Below are positions 1 through 7,739 of a stretch of DNA of 64,000 nucleotides, piece by piece. Every line of letters starts with the position of its first letter. Positions within the stretch are counted from its first letter, which is position 1. Origin of the DNA: Photobacterium atrarenae (GTDB lineage: Bacteria; Pseudomonadota; Gammaproteobacteria; Enterobacterales; Vibrionaceae); contig NZ_CP101508.1 in the NCBI RefSeq assembly GCF_024380015.1, positions 2,976,902-3,040,901 on the forward strand, written 5' to 3'. The position numbers and the translations under genes are program-made. A model generated the notes under the pieces. The model searched no databases. It saw nothing but the letters and a program-made list of their open reading frames with translations, and was not told the origin of the DNA.

Positions 1-716
1 TTAACCCAATGGCCAAACCGGCCCGCCAACGTGAAACCAACCATCTGCGCGCGATTTACCGCTGGCATCCAACTTTCGCCGGCCAGGACTTTATCAAGTA
101 CTTCGGCGATGAAGAGAAAAGCTACGACAACTCCACCATTGAAGGCGGCGACGTACTGGTCATCGGTAAAGGCGCAGTCCTGATTGGGATGTCTGAGCGC
201 ACCACACCGCAAGGGGTCGAGCAACTGGCCTCCAGCTTGTTCAAACACGGTGAGGCCAAACAAGTCATCGCCATGGAGCTGCCGAAACACCGCTCCTGCA
301 TGCACTTAGATACTGTGATGACCCACATGCGCGAAGACACCTTCTCGGTCTACCCGGAAGTGGTTCGCAAAGATGTGAAATGCTGGAGCCTGACCGGTGA
401 TGAAAGCGGCACCGTGAACGTGAAAGAGGAAGGCTACTTCGTCAATGCGATTGAGAAAGCCCTGGGGGTCGGTCAGCTGAACCTGATCACCACCGGTGGC
501 GACAGCTACGAAGCCGAACGCGAGCAGTGGAACGATGCCAACAACGTGCTGACCGTGAAACCGGGTGTGGTGGTTGGTTACGAGCGCAACGTTTACACCA
601 ACGAGAAATACGACAAAGCCGGCATCACTGTCCTGCCGATTCCGGGGGACGAACTGGGCCGTGGCCGCGGCGGCGCCCGCTGCATGAGCTGCCCAATCGA
701 GCGCGACGGTATTTAA
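1..716 (+). CDS. arcA: Arginine deiminase, C-terminal part (5' end outside window)
   Basis: Hydrolyses arginine to citrulline and ammonia, the first step of the cytoplasmic arginine deiminase pathway. The reading frame is open from the first full codon at position 3, so about 237 residues are seen and roughly 170 N-terminal residues lie upstream of the window. The first in-frame ATG at 9 is internal. Family signatures are visible: the RETNHL block near the left edge, the HLD catalytic His/Asp motif about a third of the way in (near 300), and the GGARCMSCP segment at the C-terminus carrying the nucleophilic cysteine. The carbamate kinase and ornithine carbamoyltransferase genes follow on the same strand, completing the pathway. 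Identification is firm; only the missing N-terminus is unknown. Confidence 0.96.
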   Translation, partial: NPMAKPARQRETNHLRAIYRWHPTFAGQDFIKYFGDEEKSYDNSTIEGGDVLVIGKGAVLIGMSERTTPQGVEQLASSLFKHGEAKQVIAMELPKHRSCMHLDTVMTHMREDTFSVYPEVVRKDVKCWSLTGDESGTVNVKEEGYFVNAIEKALGVGQLNLITTGGDSYEAEREQWNDANNVLTVKPGVVVGYERNVYTNEKYDKAGITVLPIPGDELGRGRGGARCMSCPIERDGI

Positions 717-813
717 GCGCGGCAGGCCCAGCCTGACTCGCAATAAACACCGACATGAGATGGCCGGCACCAAGCATGCCGGCCCTGATAAAACGATGAA
801 GAGAGACGATCCC

Positions 814-1725
814 ATGACCAAACAAACCGTTGTTGTCGCGTTGGGCGGGAATGCCCTGCTCCGCCGCGGCGAACCACTCGAAGCCGATATCCAGCGTCAG
901 AATATTGCGACCGCCGCCAGGGCCATCGCGGATATCGCCACTGAATACAACGTGGTGCTGGTACACGGCAACGGCCCGCAAGTCGGCCTGCTGGCCCTGC
1001 AAGGGCTGGAATACAAACAAGTCAATCCTTATCCGCTGGATGTATTGGGTTCGGAAACTCAGGGCATGATCGGCTACATGCTGATGCAAGAGCTCAAAAA
1101 CCTGCTCCCGGCGCAGCAAATCTCCTGCATGCTGACCCAGATGAGCGTCGATCCCAATGATCCGGCCTTTGCCGACCCAACCAAGCCGATCGGCCCGGTT
1201 TATGAAGAAGCCGAAGCCCGCGCGCTGGCGGAAAAATACCACTGGACCGTGAAGCCCGATGGCCCTTACTTCCGCCGCGTGGTGCCAAGTCCACTGCCAA
1301 CCGGCATTATCGAAGATGACGCCATCACCGCGCTGATCAAGCAAAACCACCTGGTGATCTGCACCGGCGGCGGCGGGATCCCGGTCAAAGAAGAAAACGG
1401 TAAGCTGGTTGGGGTGGAAGCCGTGATCGACAAAGACATGTCGGCAGCCTTCCTCGCCAAGCAGCTCGGCGCCGACGCTCTGCTGATCCTGACCGATGCC
1501 GATGCCGTCTACCTCGACTGGGGCAAACCGACCCAGAAAGCCCTACGCAGCACCACGCCGACAGAGCTGGCGCAATACCAGTTCGACGCCGGCTCGATGG
1601 GGCCGAAAATTGATGCCTCGTGCGAATTTATCCGCCAGGGCGGCAAGCTGGTCGGCATCGGCTCGCTGGAAGACGGTCTGAACATCCTGAAAGGGGAAGC
1701 TGGAACAAATATTATTTCAGAATAA
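814..1725 (+). CDS. arcC: Carbamate kinase
   Basis: Transfers phosphate from carbamoyl phosphate to ADP, giving ATP plus carbamate, the energy-yielding last step of the arginine deiminase pathway. The protein opens with VVVALGGNALLRRGE, the nucleotide-binding glycine loop of the amino-acid kinase fold, and later has the CTGGGGIPV loop and a KDMSAAFLA segment typical of carbamate kinases. The frame is open back to 760, but ATG 814 is preferred: a GAAGAGAG ribosome-binding site lies 10 bases upstream and the length of 303 residues matches the family. It lies 97 bases after arcA. An ARG-box-like palindrome overlaps its stop codon. Confidence 0.95.
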   Translation: MTKQTVVVALGGNALLRRGEPLEADIQRQNIATAARAIADIATEYNVVLVHGNGPQVGLLALQGLEYKQVNPYPLDVLGSETQGMIGYMLMQELKNLLPAQQISCMLTQMSVDPNDPAFADPTKPIGPVYEEAEARALAEKYHWTVKPDGPYFRRVVPSPLPTGIIEDDAITALIKQNHLVICTGGGGIPVKEENGKLVGVEAVIDKDMSAAFLAKQLGADALLILTDADAVYLDWGKPTQKALRSTTPTELAQYQFDAGSMGPKIDASCEFIRQGGKLVGIGSLEDGLNILKGEAGTNIISE

Positions 1726-1742
1726 CAGAATAGTTATTCACA
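1725..1742. promoter_or_regulatory. Putative ARG box (ArgR operator) before argF
   Basis: An 18-bp imperfect palindrome with half-sites AGAAT and ATTCA separated by four A/T-rich or mixed bases (AGTT). It differs from the enterobacterial ARG-box core TGAAT-N4-ATTCA at one half-site base. It overlaps the arcC stop codon and lies about 105 bases before the argF start. A second, weaker AGAAT-N4-TACAC copy follows at about 1749-1766, although its spacing is 3 bp wider than the classical tandem arrangement. An ArgR-family gene lies 4.3 kb downstream. The operator role is inferred. Confidence 0.5.
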
Positions 1743-1845
1743 AAACTCCCAGAATACGTTACACATGACACAGACGAACCGGCCATTTCCGCAACTGACC
1801 GAACTGGCCGGCCCGAGAGATATCGAATATCGAGAGGAAAACATC

Positions 1846-2850
1846 ATGGCTTTTAATCTTCGCAACCGTAACTTCCTGAAACTACTAGACTTCACTCCAC
1901 GCGAAATTCAGCACCTGCTCGAGCTGTCTGCCGAGCTGAAAAAAGCCAAGTACAACGGTTATGAGCAGCCACGCCTGACCGGTAAAAACATCGCCCTGAT
2001 TTTTGAAAAAACCTCCACCCGCACCCGCTGTGCATTCGAAGTGGCAGCATTTGATCAAGGTGCCCAGGTCTCTTACCTTGGTCCATCCGGCTCGCAAATC
2101 GGCCACAAAGAATCGATGAAAGATACTGCCCGGGTCCTGGGCCGCATGTATGACGGCATTGAATACCGCGGCTTTGGCCAGGAGATCGTCGAGGAGCTGG
2201 GCCAGTACGCCGGAGTGCCAGTCTGGAACGGCCTGACAGACGAATTCCACCCAACCCAAATCCTGGCCGACTTCCTGACCATGCAAGAGCACGGCCGTGG
2301 CAAGCAACTGCATGAAATGACCTTCGCTTACCTGGGCGATGCCCGCAACAACATGGGTAACTCGCTGATGGTCGGCGCAGCCAAAATGGGCATGGATATC
2401 CGCCTGGTGGCGCCAAAAGCCTTCTGGCCGGAAGAAGATCTGGTAGCCCAGTGCCGCGACATTGCCGCGCAGACAGGCGCCAAGATCACCCTGACCGAAG
2501 ATGTCCAGGAAGGGGTTCAGGGTTGTGACTTCCTCTACACCGACGTATGGGTCTCCATGGGCGAATCGAAAGAAGCCTGGGATGAGCGTGTGAAACTGAT
2601 GACGCCGTATCAGGTGAATATGGATGTCATCAAAGCGACCGGCAATCCGCATGTGAAATTCATGCACTGCCTGCCGGCCTTCCACAACGACGAAACCACC
2701 GTCGGTAAAGAAGTGGCAGAGAAGTACGGCATGGCCGGGCTGGAAGTGACCGAAGACGTGTTTGAATCGGACCACTCCATTGTCTTTGATGAAGCAGAAA
2801 ACCGCATGCACACCATCAAGGCCGTGATGGTGGCCACCCTGGGCAGCTAA
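1846..2850 (+). CDS. argF: Ornithine carbamoyltransferase
   Basis: Interconverts ornithine plus carbamoyl phosphate with citrulline plus phosphate, in arginine synthesis or, run in reverse, in the deiminase pathway. The 334 residues carry the carbamoyl-phosphate loop STRTRC near residue 56, the FHPTQ motif, and the HCLPAFH ornithine/active-site motif near residue 271. ATG 1846 is chosen over the upstream ATG 1765: GAGAGGAAA lies just before it and the N-terminus then aligns with known ArgF/ArcB proteins. It sits after arcA and arcC, which suggests catabolic use, yet a possible ARG box lies in front of it. The sequence does not decide between the anabolic and catabolic isozyme. Confidence 0.95.
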   Translation: MAFNLRNRNFLKLLDFTPREIQHLLELSAELKKAKYNGYEQPRLTGKNIALIFEKTSTRTRCAFEVAAFDQGAQVSYLGPSGSQIGHKESMKDTARVLGRMYDGIEYRGFGQEIVEELGQYAGVPVWNGLTDEFHPTQILADFLTMQEHGRGKQLHEMTFAYLGDARNNMGNSLMVGAAKMGMDIRLVAPKAFWPEEDLVAQCRDIAAQTGAKITLTEDVQEGVQGCDFLYTDVWVSMGESKEAWDERVKLMTPYQVNMDVIKATGNPHVKFMHCLPAFHNDETTVGKEVAEKYGMAGLEVTEDVFESDHSIVFDEAENRMHTIKAVMVATLGS

Positions 2851-2868
2851 GCTCACCCACCTCACCCA

Positions 2869-2905
2869 TGCACCCGCCGTCCCCCGATCCGGCGGGTGCA
2901 TTTTC
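2869..2905 (+). terminator. Rho-independent terminator of argF
   Basis: A perfect 11-bp stem (TGCACCCGCCG with CGGCGGGTGCA) around a 10-base loop, followed by TTTTCC. It lies 19 bases after the argF stop and separates the arc block from the pyr operon. Confidence 0.9.
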
Positions 2906-3036
2906 CTTCAGCCACCACCTCCCCCAAAAACACCATAACTAACTGTTAAAAAATCATTTTTTCATCACCACCCTTACTCAACCAACGGCGCAAAAACTGC
3001 ATAAATTTCCACCCTGTGAATAGTTTGGGCAAACGC

Positions 3037-3064
3037 TTGCGCTCACAAAAAATGGGCGTATAAT
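3037..3064 (+). promoter_or_regulatory. Promoter of the pyrL-pyrBI operon
   Basis: A TTGCGC -35 box at 3037 and a perfect TATAAT -10 box at 3059, 16 bp apart. This puts the start of transcription near 3071, about 25 bases before the leader peptide gene. Confidence 0.7.
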
Positions 3065-3095
3065 CCTTCGCAATTTGTCAAAAGGGCACCGGAAA

Positions 3096-3194
3096 ATGAA
3101 CCACGCAGCGCATCACAACCTGACGCGAATCCGCCGAACATCGGCGCTGGTCTCGTTTTTCTGTTTTTGCCATTTTGAAAGAAAAGCCTCCTGA
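3096..3194 (+). CDS. pyrL: pyrBI operon leader peptide
   Basis: A 32-residue open frame starting MNHAAHHNLTRIRRTS and ending ERKAS. It precedes pyrB and its stop codon lies inside the attenuator hairpin. Two T-rich stretches in the middle (TTTTTC and TTTTTG around 3157-3170) would make RNA polymerase pause when UTP is low. In the E. coli pyrBI system such pausing lets the translating ribosome catch up and block the terminator, so pyrimidine limitation raises expression. The residue sequence differs from E. coli PyrL, but position, length class and T-tract layout are the same. The function is inferred from this architecture. Confidence 0.75.
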   Translation: MNHAAHHNLTRIRRTSALVSFFCFCHFERKAS

Positions 3195-3214
3195 TTTAGG
3201 GGGCTTTTTTTTGT
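3183..3214 (+). terminator. pyrBI attenuator terminator
   Basis: AAGCCTCC pairs with GGGGGCTT (one G-U pair) and is followed by a run of eight T. The left arm contains the end of the pyrL frame, so a ribosome finishing the leader peptide would prevent hairpin formation. Confidence 0.85.
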
Positions 3215-3267
3215 CTGCTGCCAGCATCAGCGCAGTGTTCAATCATTAATCAAAGGGAATAGCAGCC

Positions 3268-4197
3268 ATGGCGAATACGTTGTTTCAAAAACACATTATC
3301 TCCATTCCGGAACTCGACCGAAGTGAACTTGAACTTATTGTGGAAACGGCAGGGCAACTGAAAGCGAAGCCAAACCCAGAGCTGCTGAAAAACAAAGTGG
3401 TCGCCAGCTGCTTCTTCGAGCCGTCGACCCGCACCCGCCTGTCTTTCGAAACCGCAATCCAGCGCCTGGGCGGCACCGTGATCGGCTTTGATAACGGCGG
3501 CAATACTTCACTGGCGAAAAAGGGCGAGACCCTGGCCGACTCGGTCCAGGTCATTTCTTCCTACGTCGATGCCTATGTCATGCGCCACCCGCAGGAAGGG
3601 GCTGCCCGCCTGGCTTCAGAATTCTCCAACGGTGTGCCTGTGATTAACGGCGGCGACGGCGCCAACCAGCACCCGACCCAGACCCTGCTGGATCTGTTCA
3701 GCATCTACGAAACCCAAGGGCGGCTGGATAACCTCAACGTCGCATTTGTCGGCGACCTCAAGTACGGCCGCACAGTCCACTCACTGACCCAGGCACTCTC
3801 CAAGTTCAACAACATCAATTTCTTCTTCATCGCGCCGGAAGTGCTGGCGATGCCGGATTACATCTGCGAGGAGCTGGATGAGGCCGGGATCAACTACAGC
3901 CTGCACGGCAGCATGGAAGAGGTGATCCCGCAGCTCGACGTGCTGTACATGACCCGGGTGCAGAAAGAGCGCTTCGACGAGTCCGAATACGCCCACATGA
4001 AAGCGGCCTATATCCTGACCGCCGAGATGCTCAAAGAAGCCCGCGATAACCTAAAAGTGCTGCACCCGCTGCCACGGGTCGACGAAATCACGGTCGATGT
4101 CGACAAAACCCCGTACGCCTACTACTTCCAGCAAGCCGAAAACGGCGTGTATGCCCGCCAAGCCCTACTGGCCCTGGTACTGAACGAAGAACTTTAA
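3268..4197 (+). CDS. pyrB: Aspartate carbamoyltransferase catalytic subunit
   Basis: Condenses aspartate with carbamoyl phosphate to N-carbamoylaspartate, the committed step of pyrimidine synthesis. The 309 residues contain [12 protein letters not shown] (carbamoyl-phosphate site) near residue 50, HPTQTLLD in the middle and HPLPRVDEI near the C-terminus, all diagnostic. ATG 3268 follows an AAAGGGAA ribosome site. The regulatory-chain gene starts 16 bases after the stop, so the enzyme is expected to be the class B dodecamer of six catalytic and six regulatory chains. Regulation is by the UTP-sensing attenuator upstream. Confidence 0.98.
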   Translation: MANTLFQKHIISIPELDRSELELIVETAGQLKAKPNPELLKNKVVASCFFEPSTRTRLSFETAIQRLGGTVIGFDNGGNTSLAKKGETLADSVQVISSYVDAYVMRHPQEGAARLASEFSNGVPVINGGDGANQHPTQTLLDLFSIYETQGRLDNLNVAFVGDLKYGRTVHSLTQALSKFNNINFFFIAPEVLAMPDYICEELDEAGINYSLHGSMEEVIPQLDVLYMTRVQKERFDESEYAHMKAAYILTAEMLKEARDNLKVLHPLPRVDEITVDVDKTPYAYYFQQAENGVYARQALLALVLNEEL

Positions 4198-4213
4198 GCA
4201 GGAGATGACCATC

Positions 4214-4678
4214 ATGACCAAAGAAACCCAACTACAGGTTGAAGCCATCAAGAACGGTTCCGTGATCGACCATATTCCGGCCAATGTAGGCATCAAGGTG
4301 CTGAAACTGTTCAAGATGGACAGTACCAATCAACGCGTGACCGTGGGCCTGAACCTGCCTTCTTCGGCTCTGGGAGCCAAAGATCTGATCAAGGTTGAAA
4401 ACACCTTCATCAGCGAAGAGCAAGCCAACCAGCTGGCCCTGTACGCCCCGAAAGCGACCGTGAATCAGATTGAAAACTACGAAGTGGTGAAAAAGCTGAC
4501 CCTGTCGCTACCGGAGCACATTCGCGGCGTCTTCAAGTGCCCGAACACCAACTGCATTACCCATGGTGAACCGGTTGACAGCAGCTTTACCGTGCGGGCC
4601 AAGCAGGATGATGTCCAGCTCAAGTGCAAATACTGCGAAAAAGTCTTCTCCCGCGAGATCGTCACCGAGTGTAATTAA
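4214..4678 (+). CDS. pyrI: Aspartate carbamoyltransferase regulatory subunit
   Basis: Binds CTP/ATP/UTP and confers allosteric control on PyrB. The 154 residues begin [17 protein letters not shown], the nucleotide-binding domain, and end with the structural zinc site built from CPNTNC and CKYC, which contacts the catalytic chain. ATG 4214 is preferred to ATG 4205 because an AGGAG site ends 9 bases upstream of it and would overlap the earlier codon. The start then aligns with E. coli PyrI. Confidence 0.97.
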   Translation: MTKETQLQVEAIKNGSVIDHIPANVGIKVLKLFKMDSTNQRVTVGLNLPSSALGAKDLIKVENTFISEEQANQLALYAPKATVNQIENYEVVKKLTLSLPEHIRGVFKCPNTNCITHGEPVDSSFTVRAKQDDVQLKCKYCEKVFSREIVTECN

Positions 4679-4719
4679 CACACCCGGGATCATCACCAGT
4701 CCTGTCAAAGAGATAAGAT

Positions 4720-4750
4720 AACCGGCTCACCCGTGAGCTGGTTTTTTTAT
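4720..4750 (+). terminator. Terminator of the pyrBI operon
   Basis: AACCGGCTCA pairs with TGAGCTGGTT (one G-U pair) around CCCG, followed by a run of seven T. Confidence 0.88.
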
Positions 4751-4877
4751 TCTCATTTCTAACACAAATCCACGTGCCCTCCCCCGCTACCTTTGAACAA
4801 TACCGCCAGGCTATCCCTGGTCTACCACCCCGGTACACGCCAGTCTCACCGGCTTACTCTGTTCAAAGGAAAGTGGC

Positions 4878-5918
4878 ATGACGTTGTTGGCACACTTGAA
4901 TCTCCTGCATCTGCTCCGCCCGCATCAGCTTCCCCTTCTCTGCTTCAGCTTGCTGCTGACCAGTTGCGTCATGAGCAACGGCCCGGTCAGCCCGGCCAGC
5001 AACCACCACGCCAATCAGATGGTGGTGGTCGGCATCCCGTTGCTGCTGGGCGGATTCGGCTCAGCCGTACCGGTCAACGACCAGTACATGATCACCGCCA
5101 AGCATGTCGCCAAACTGTCATGGGATTTTGAGGTGATCCATCACCCCTTCTGTGATCTGTCGCTGATCCGGCGCCACGCCGATTTTATTCCGACCTGGGG
5201 CCTGATCTACCCGGATCAGCCTGTCTCGCATCACGGCCACTCGCTGCTCGGCAACAGCATCAAAGGCAAGGGCAAGTACCTGCAGGATGTGATTGATACC
5301 AACACTGACTGCCTCTACTCGCTTAGTGATGCCCCGGTGATGTCAGGCATGAGCGGCGGACCGGTATTTAACCAGTACGGCGAAATCGTCGGGATCACCG
5401 TCGCGATCGTCAACAACCCCGAAGACCTGCGCAACTTACGCCCTGCCGCCCGCTATAGCCAGTTTGTACCGGCAACGCTCATCTTCGACTGGCTTGACGC
5501 CCTCGGCATCGCTACCACCGCGGCAACCCCGGCGCTGGCCTCGATCCAGGTCTCTCCTTACGTCCACCAGCTCAACCGCCCCGGCGAGCCTCCTGTCGCA
5601 CTGGCCCAGACCCACAGCTTTTCAACCGGGCTTCCCGAAACCGAGGCAAACCAGCTCCGTTCGATCCAGGCCGATAACACGTCAGTCACCGCCCCGTCAA
5701 CGGTCCAAACCGGCAGCCGGATCCCCGTAGCCCCGACCTATATCCCGCCCGCCAAACAAGCCACGCCGGCCAGCCCGGCCGAGTCCCTGTCCGGGCTGCA
5801 CCCCCAGGCTACAGAGGACGCGCAGCTGGCCGCCAAGCAACCGGCTGACGCACCGGTCCATGCACCGACCAAGCGTCGGTACCTGTTCAGCGAAACCGAA
5901 TATCGTGGCAGTCAGTAA
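4878..5918 (+). CDS. Putative lipoprotein with trypsin-like serine protease domain
   Basis: The 346-residue protein has a hydrophobic N-terminus ending in the lipobox LLTSC (Cys 30), so it is probably a lipid-anchored envelope protein. A trypsin-like fold follows: His 76 in ITAKHVA, a candidate Asp 93 in CDLSLIR and the nucleophile Ser 159 in SGMSGGPVF, where most relatives have GNSGGP. The region from about residue 205 to the end is rich in Pro, Ala and Thr and looks unstructured. An AGGAAAG site precedes ATG 4878. I do not recognise a named family member. It lies alone between pyrI and argR with a weak terminator after it. The protease call rests on motifs; the substrate is unknown. Confidence 0.7.
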   Translation: MTLLAHLNLLHLLRPHQLPLLCFSLLLTSCVMSNGPVSPASNHHANQMVVVGIPLLLGGFGSAVPVNDQYMITAKHVAKLSWDFEVIHHPFCDLSLIRRHADFIPTWGLIYPDQPVSHHGHSLLGNSIKGKGKYLQDVIDTNTDCLYSLSDAPVMSGMSGGPVFNQYGEIVGITVAIVNNPEDLRNLRPAARYSQFVPATLIFDWLDALGIATTAATPALASIQVSPYVHQLNRPGEPPVALAQTHSFSTGLPETEANQLRSIQADNTSVTAPSTVQTGSRIPVAPTYIPPAKQATPASPAESLSGLHPQATEDAQLAAKQPADAPVHAPTKRRYLFSETEYRGSQ

Positions 5919-5948
5919 GGATATTCGTGGGATATTATTTTGGTGATA

Positions 5949-5972
5949 GGGGTCAAGAAACCCCGTTTTTAT
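5949..5972 (+). terminator. Weak terminator after the protease gene
   Basis: A short GGGGT/ACCCC stem followed by GTTTTTATTATT, 30 bases after the stop. The stem is only 5 bp, so efficiency is doubtful. Confidence 0.5.
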
Positions 5973-6058
5973 TATTGATATGATGCTTATGCAAAGTCAT
6001 GCAAATAAAGTATCAAGATACGATCCCTGTTTCCGATAGAGTGATAAAGGAGTTGCCC

Positions 6059-6553
6059 GTGATTGGAGCCCATTCGCACGGCGCGATGAATACATTACCC
6101 CCCGATGAAAATATCGCTGCGGCCTGTAAGCGCCTGCTTCAACAACAAAGCTTCACCACCCAGGACGACATTCGCCAACGGCTGATCGACCTGGGCTATG
6201 ACGATGTCAGCCAGTCGACGGTCTCACGGCTGCTCTCGCGCCTGGGCGTCGCCAAAATCCCCAATGCTTACGGCAAGAAAGTCTACTGCCTGACGGTCGA
6301 AAGTGAGCCGGTCCAGGTTGGCTCGTCCATCGCCTCGCAGATCGAGTTCATTACCCACAACCAGCTGGTCGTGGTGGTCAAGACCCATCCCGGCAGCGCG
6401 CAACTGGTCGCCCGGCTGATCGATGTCCAGCCCCACGCCGAGATCCTCGGCACCGTCGGCGGCAATGACACCGTGATGGTCGCTCCGAAAGACATCAGCC
6501 GAATCACCCAGTGTGAGCAGGTGGTCAAGGCCCGGCTGGGGATCCCGATTTAG
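6059..6553 (+). CDS. argR: ArgR-family arginine repressor (divergent)
   Basis: A winged-helix arginine-responsive regulator of 164 residues. The recognition helix SQSTVSRLLSRLG (51-63) matches the NQSKVSRML pattern of ArgR. The C-terminal hexamerisation domain has HPGSAQLVARLID and GTVGGNDTVMVAP. In E. coli ArgR the latter is GTIAGDDT, whose two aspartates bind arginine; here the first is Asn (136). The frame is open to 5999, but GTG 6059 is preferred because AAAGGAG lies 6 bases upstream. Its place beside arc and pyr genes suggests local control of arginine catabolism. It may be a second copy, since the canonical vibrio argR is known next to mdh. Confidence 0.85.
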   Translation: MIGAHSHGAMNTLPPDENIAAACKRLLQQQSFTTQDDIRQRLIDLGYDDVSQSTVSRLLSRLGVAKIPNAYGKKVYCLTVESEPVQVGSSIASQIEFITHNQLVVVVKTHPGSAQLVARLIDVQPHAEILGTVGGNDTVMVAPKDISRITQCEQVVKARLGIPI

Positions 6554-6662
6554 CATAAAAAATCATGCCGCGGTCACAGGAAAACTCTTTGACCTCAACC
6601 GATTTGAGCTGCACACTAAAGCCCTCACGAACTAGTTGTAATTGACTGAGTAAGGACAATCA

Positions 6663-7049
6663 ATGACTCAAGTACTCCACACCGATCAGGCACCGGCAGC
6701 GATCGGCCCTTACGTTCAGGGCGTCGATCTGGGCAACATGATCCTGACTTCCGGCCAGATCCCGGTCAACCCGGCCACCGGCGAAGTTTCCGACGACATC
6801 GCTGAGCAAGCGCGTCAGTCGCTGGACAACGTCAAAGCTGTGGTTGAATCCTCCGGCCTGAAAGTGGCAGATATCGTGAAGATGACTGTGTTTGTCAAAG
6901 ACCTGAACGATTTCGGTATCGTCAACGAGGTATACGGTAAATTCTTCGATGAGCACAACGCGCCTTACCCGGCTCGTTCATGCGTTGAAGTGGCGCGTCT
7001 GCCAAAAGACGTCAAAATTGAAATCGAAGCGATTGCCGTGCGCAAATAA
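6663..7049 (+). CDS. ridA: RidA family reactive intermediate deaminase
   Basis: Hydrolyses reactive enamine/imine intermediates, such as 2-aminoacrylate, made by PLP enzymes, which protects other enzymes in the cytoplasm. The 128 residues show the YjgF/YER057c/UK114 pattern: GPYVQGVDLGNMILTSGQIP near the N-terminus and the PARSCVEVARLPKDVKIEIEA signature holding the key Arg near residue 105. The length is exactly typical. An AAGGACA site precedes ATG 6663. The position downstream of pyrBI and argR is common in vibrios. Confidence 0.96.
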   Translation: MTQVLHTDQAPAAIGPYVQGVDLGNMILTSGQIPVNPATGEVSDDIAEQARQSLDNVKAVVESSGLKVADIVKMTVFVKDLNDFGIVNEVYGKFFDEHNAPYPARSCVEVARLPKDVKIEIEAIAVRK

Positions 7050-7072
7050 GCGATTGCCCGATTCCGACATAT

Positions 7073-7108
7073 GATCAAAAAAGCTGTCGCCGGACAGCTT
7101 TTTTGATC
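7073..7108. terminator. Bidirectional terminator between ridA and idi
   Basis: A perfect 16-bp stem (GATCAAAAAAGCTGTC with its complement) around a GCCG loop. A/T-rich outer arms on both sides let it serve the converging ridA and idi genes. Confidence 0.92.
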
Positions 7109-7123
7109 GCCGCAGGGCAGGAT

Positions 7124-7654
7124 TCAGCAAGCCTCCTGGACATAAGCCAGCACCTGCGGGAACCAGGCTGTAAATCGCTCCGGCGTCTCAACCACTGCCT
7201 GCGCCAGCTTCTCCTCCGGCCACCAGCAGTGCGCCATCACCTCATCCGGGTTCGGCACGATCTCAAGGCCCGACACGCAGGCCACCAGCACATGGTCCAA
7301 CTCATGCTCAATCAACTGGTTATCCAGCTCGGCGCGATAGATAAAGCGGGCGATATCATCCAGCCGCGTGACACCGGTGATCCCCATCTCTTCGGCCAGG
7401 CGGCGGATCCCGGCCTGTTCCAGGGGCTCCTCCTGACGCGGGTGGGAGCAGCAGGTGTTGGTCCACAGCCCGCCGCTGTGATACTTGCCGCGCGCCCGCT
7501 GCTGCATCAGAAATTCCCGGCCGCCCGCGCGCTCGCGATACAGCAACACTGAAAATGCCAGGTGCAGGGCACCATCCCGGTGCGCTTGCATTTTTTCCTG
7601 GGATCCCAATATTCGTCCCTGAGGATCAACTAATACGACCTGCTCTTGTGCCAT
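7124..7654 (-). CDS. idi: Isopentenyl-diphosphate delta-isomerase, type I
   Basis: Isomerises isopentenyl diphosphate to dimethylallyl diphosphate for isoprenoid synthesis. The 176-residue Nudix-fold protein shows LWTNTCCSHP with the catalytic cysteine, the Nudix-like block GIRRLAEEMGI, and EHELDHVL carrying the catalytic glutamate. The frame is open to 7699, but ATG 7654 is preferred: an AGAGAG site precedes it and MAQEQVVLVD aligns with family N-termini. It stands alone between two terminators. Confidence 0.93.
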   Translation of the reverse strand: MAQEQVVLVDPQGRILGSQEKMQAHRDGALHLAFSVLLYRERAGGREFLMQQRARGKYHSGGLWTNTCCSHPRQEEPLEQAGIRRLAEEMGITGVTRLDDIARFIYRAELDNQLIEHELDHVLVACVSGLEIVPNPDEVMAHCWWPEEKLAQAVVETPERFTAWFPQVLAYVQEAC

Positions 7655-7679
7655 CTTCTCTCTGGATCTGTTATCAAAC

Positions 7680-7709
7680 AAAAAGGACACGCCGGGCATG
7701 TCCTTTTGT
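7680..7709 (-). terminator. Terminator of plsC
   Basis: An AAAAGGACA/TGTCCTTTT stem followed on the minus strand by TTTTTGTTTG, between the plsC stop and the idi start. Confidence 0.8.
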
Positions 7710-7739
7710 GGTTTCCACTGTTGCCAACCAGCTTAGCTG

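Noticed and set aside
1885..2901. 338-codon leftward open frame opposite argF
   Set aside because: Shadow of argF; its residues mirror argF codons and it lacks any start signal.
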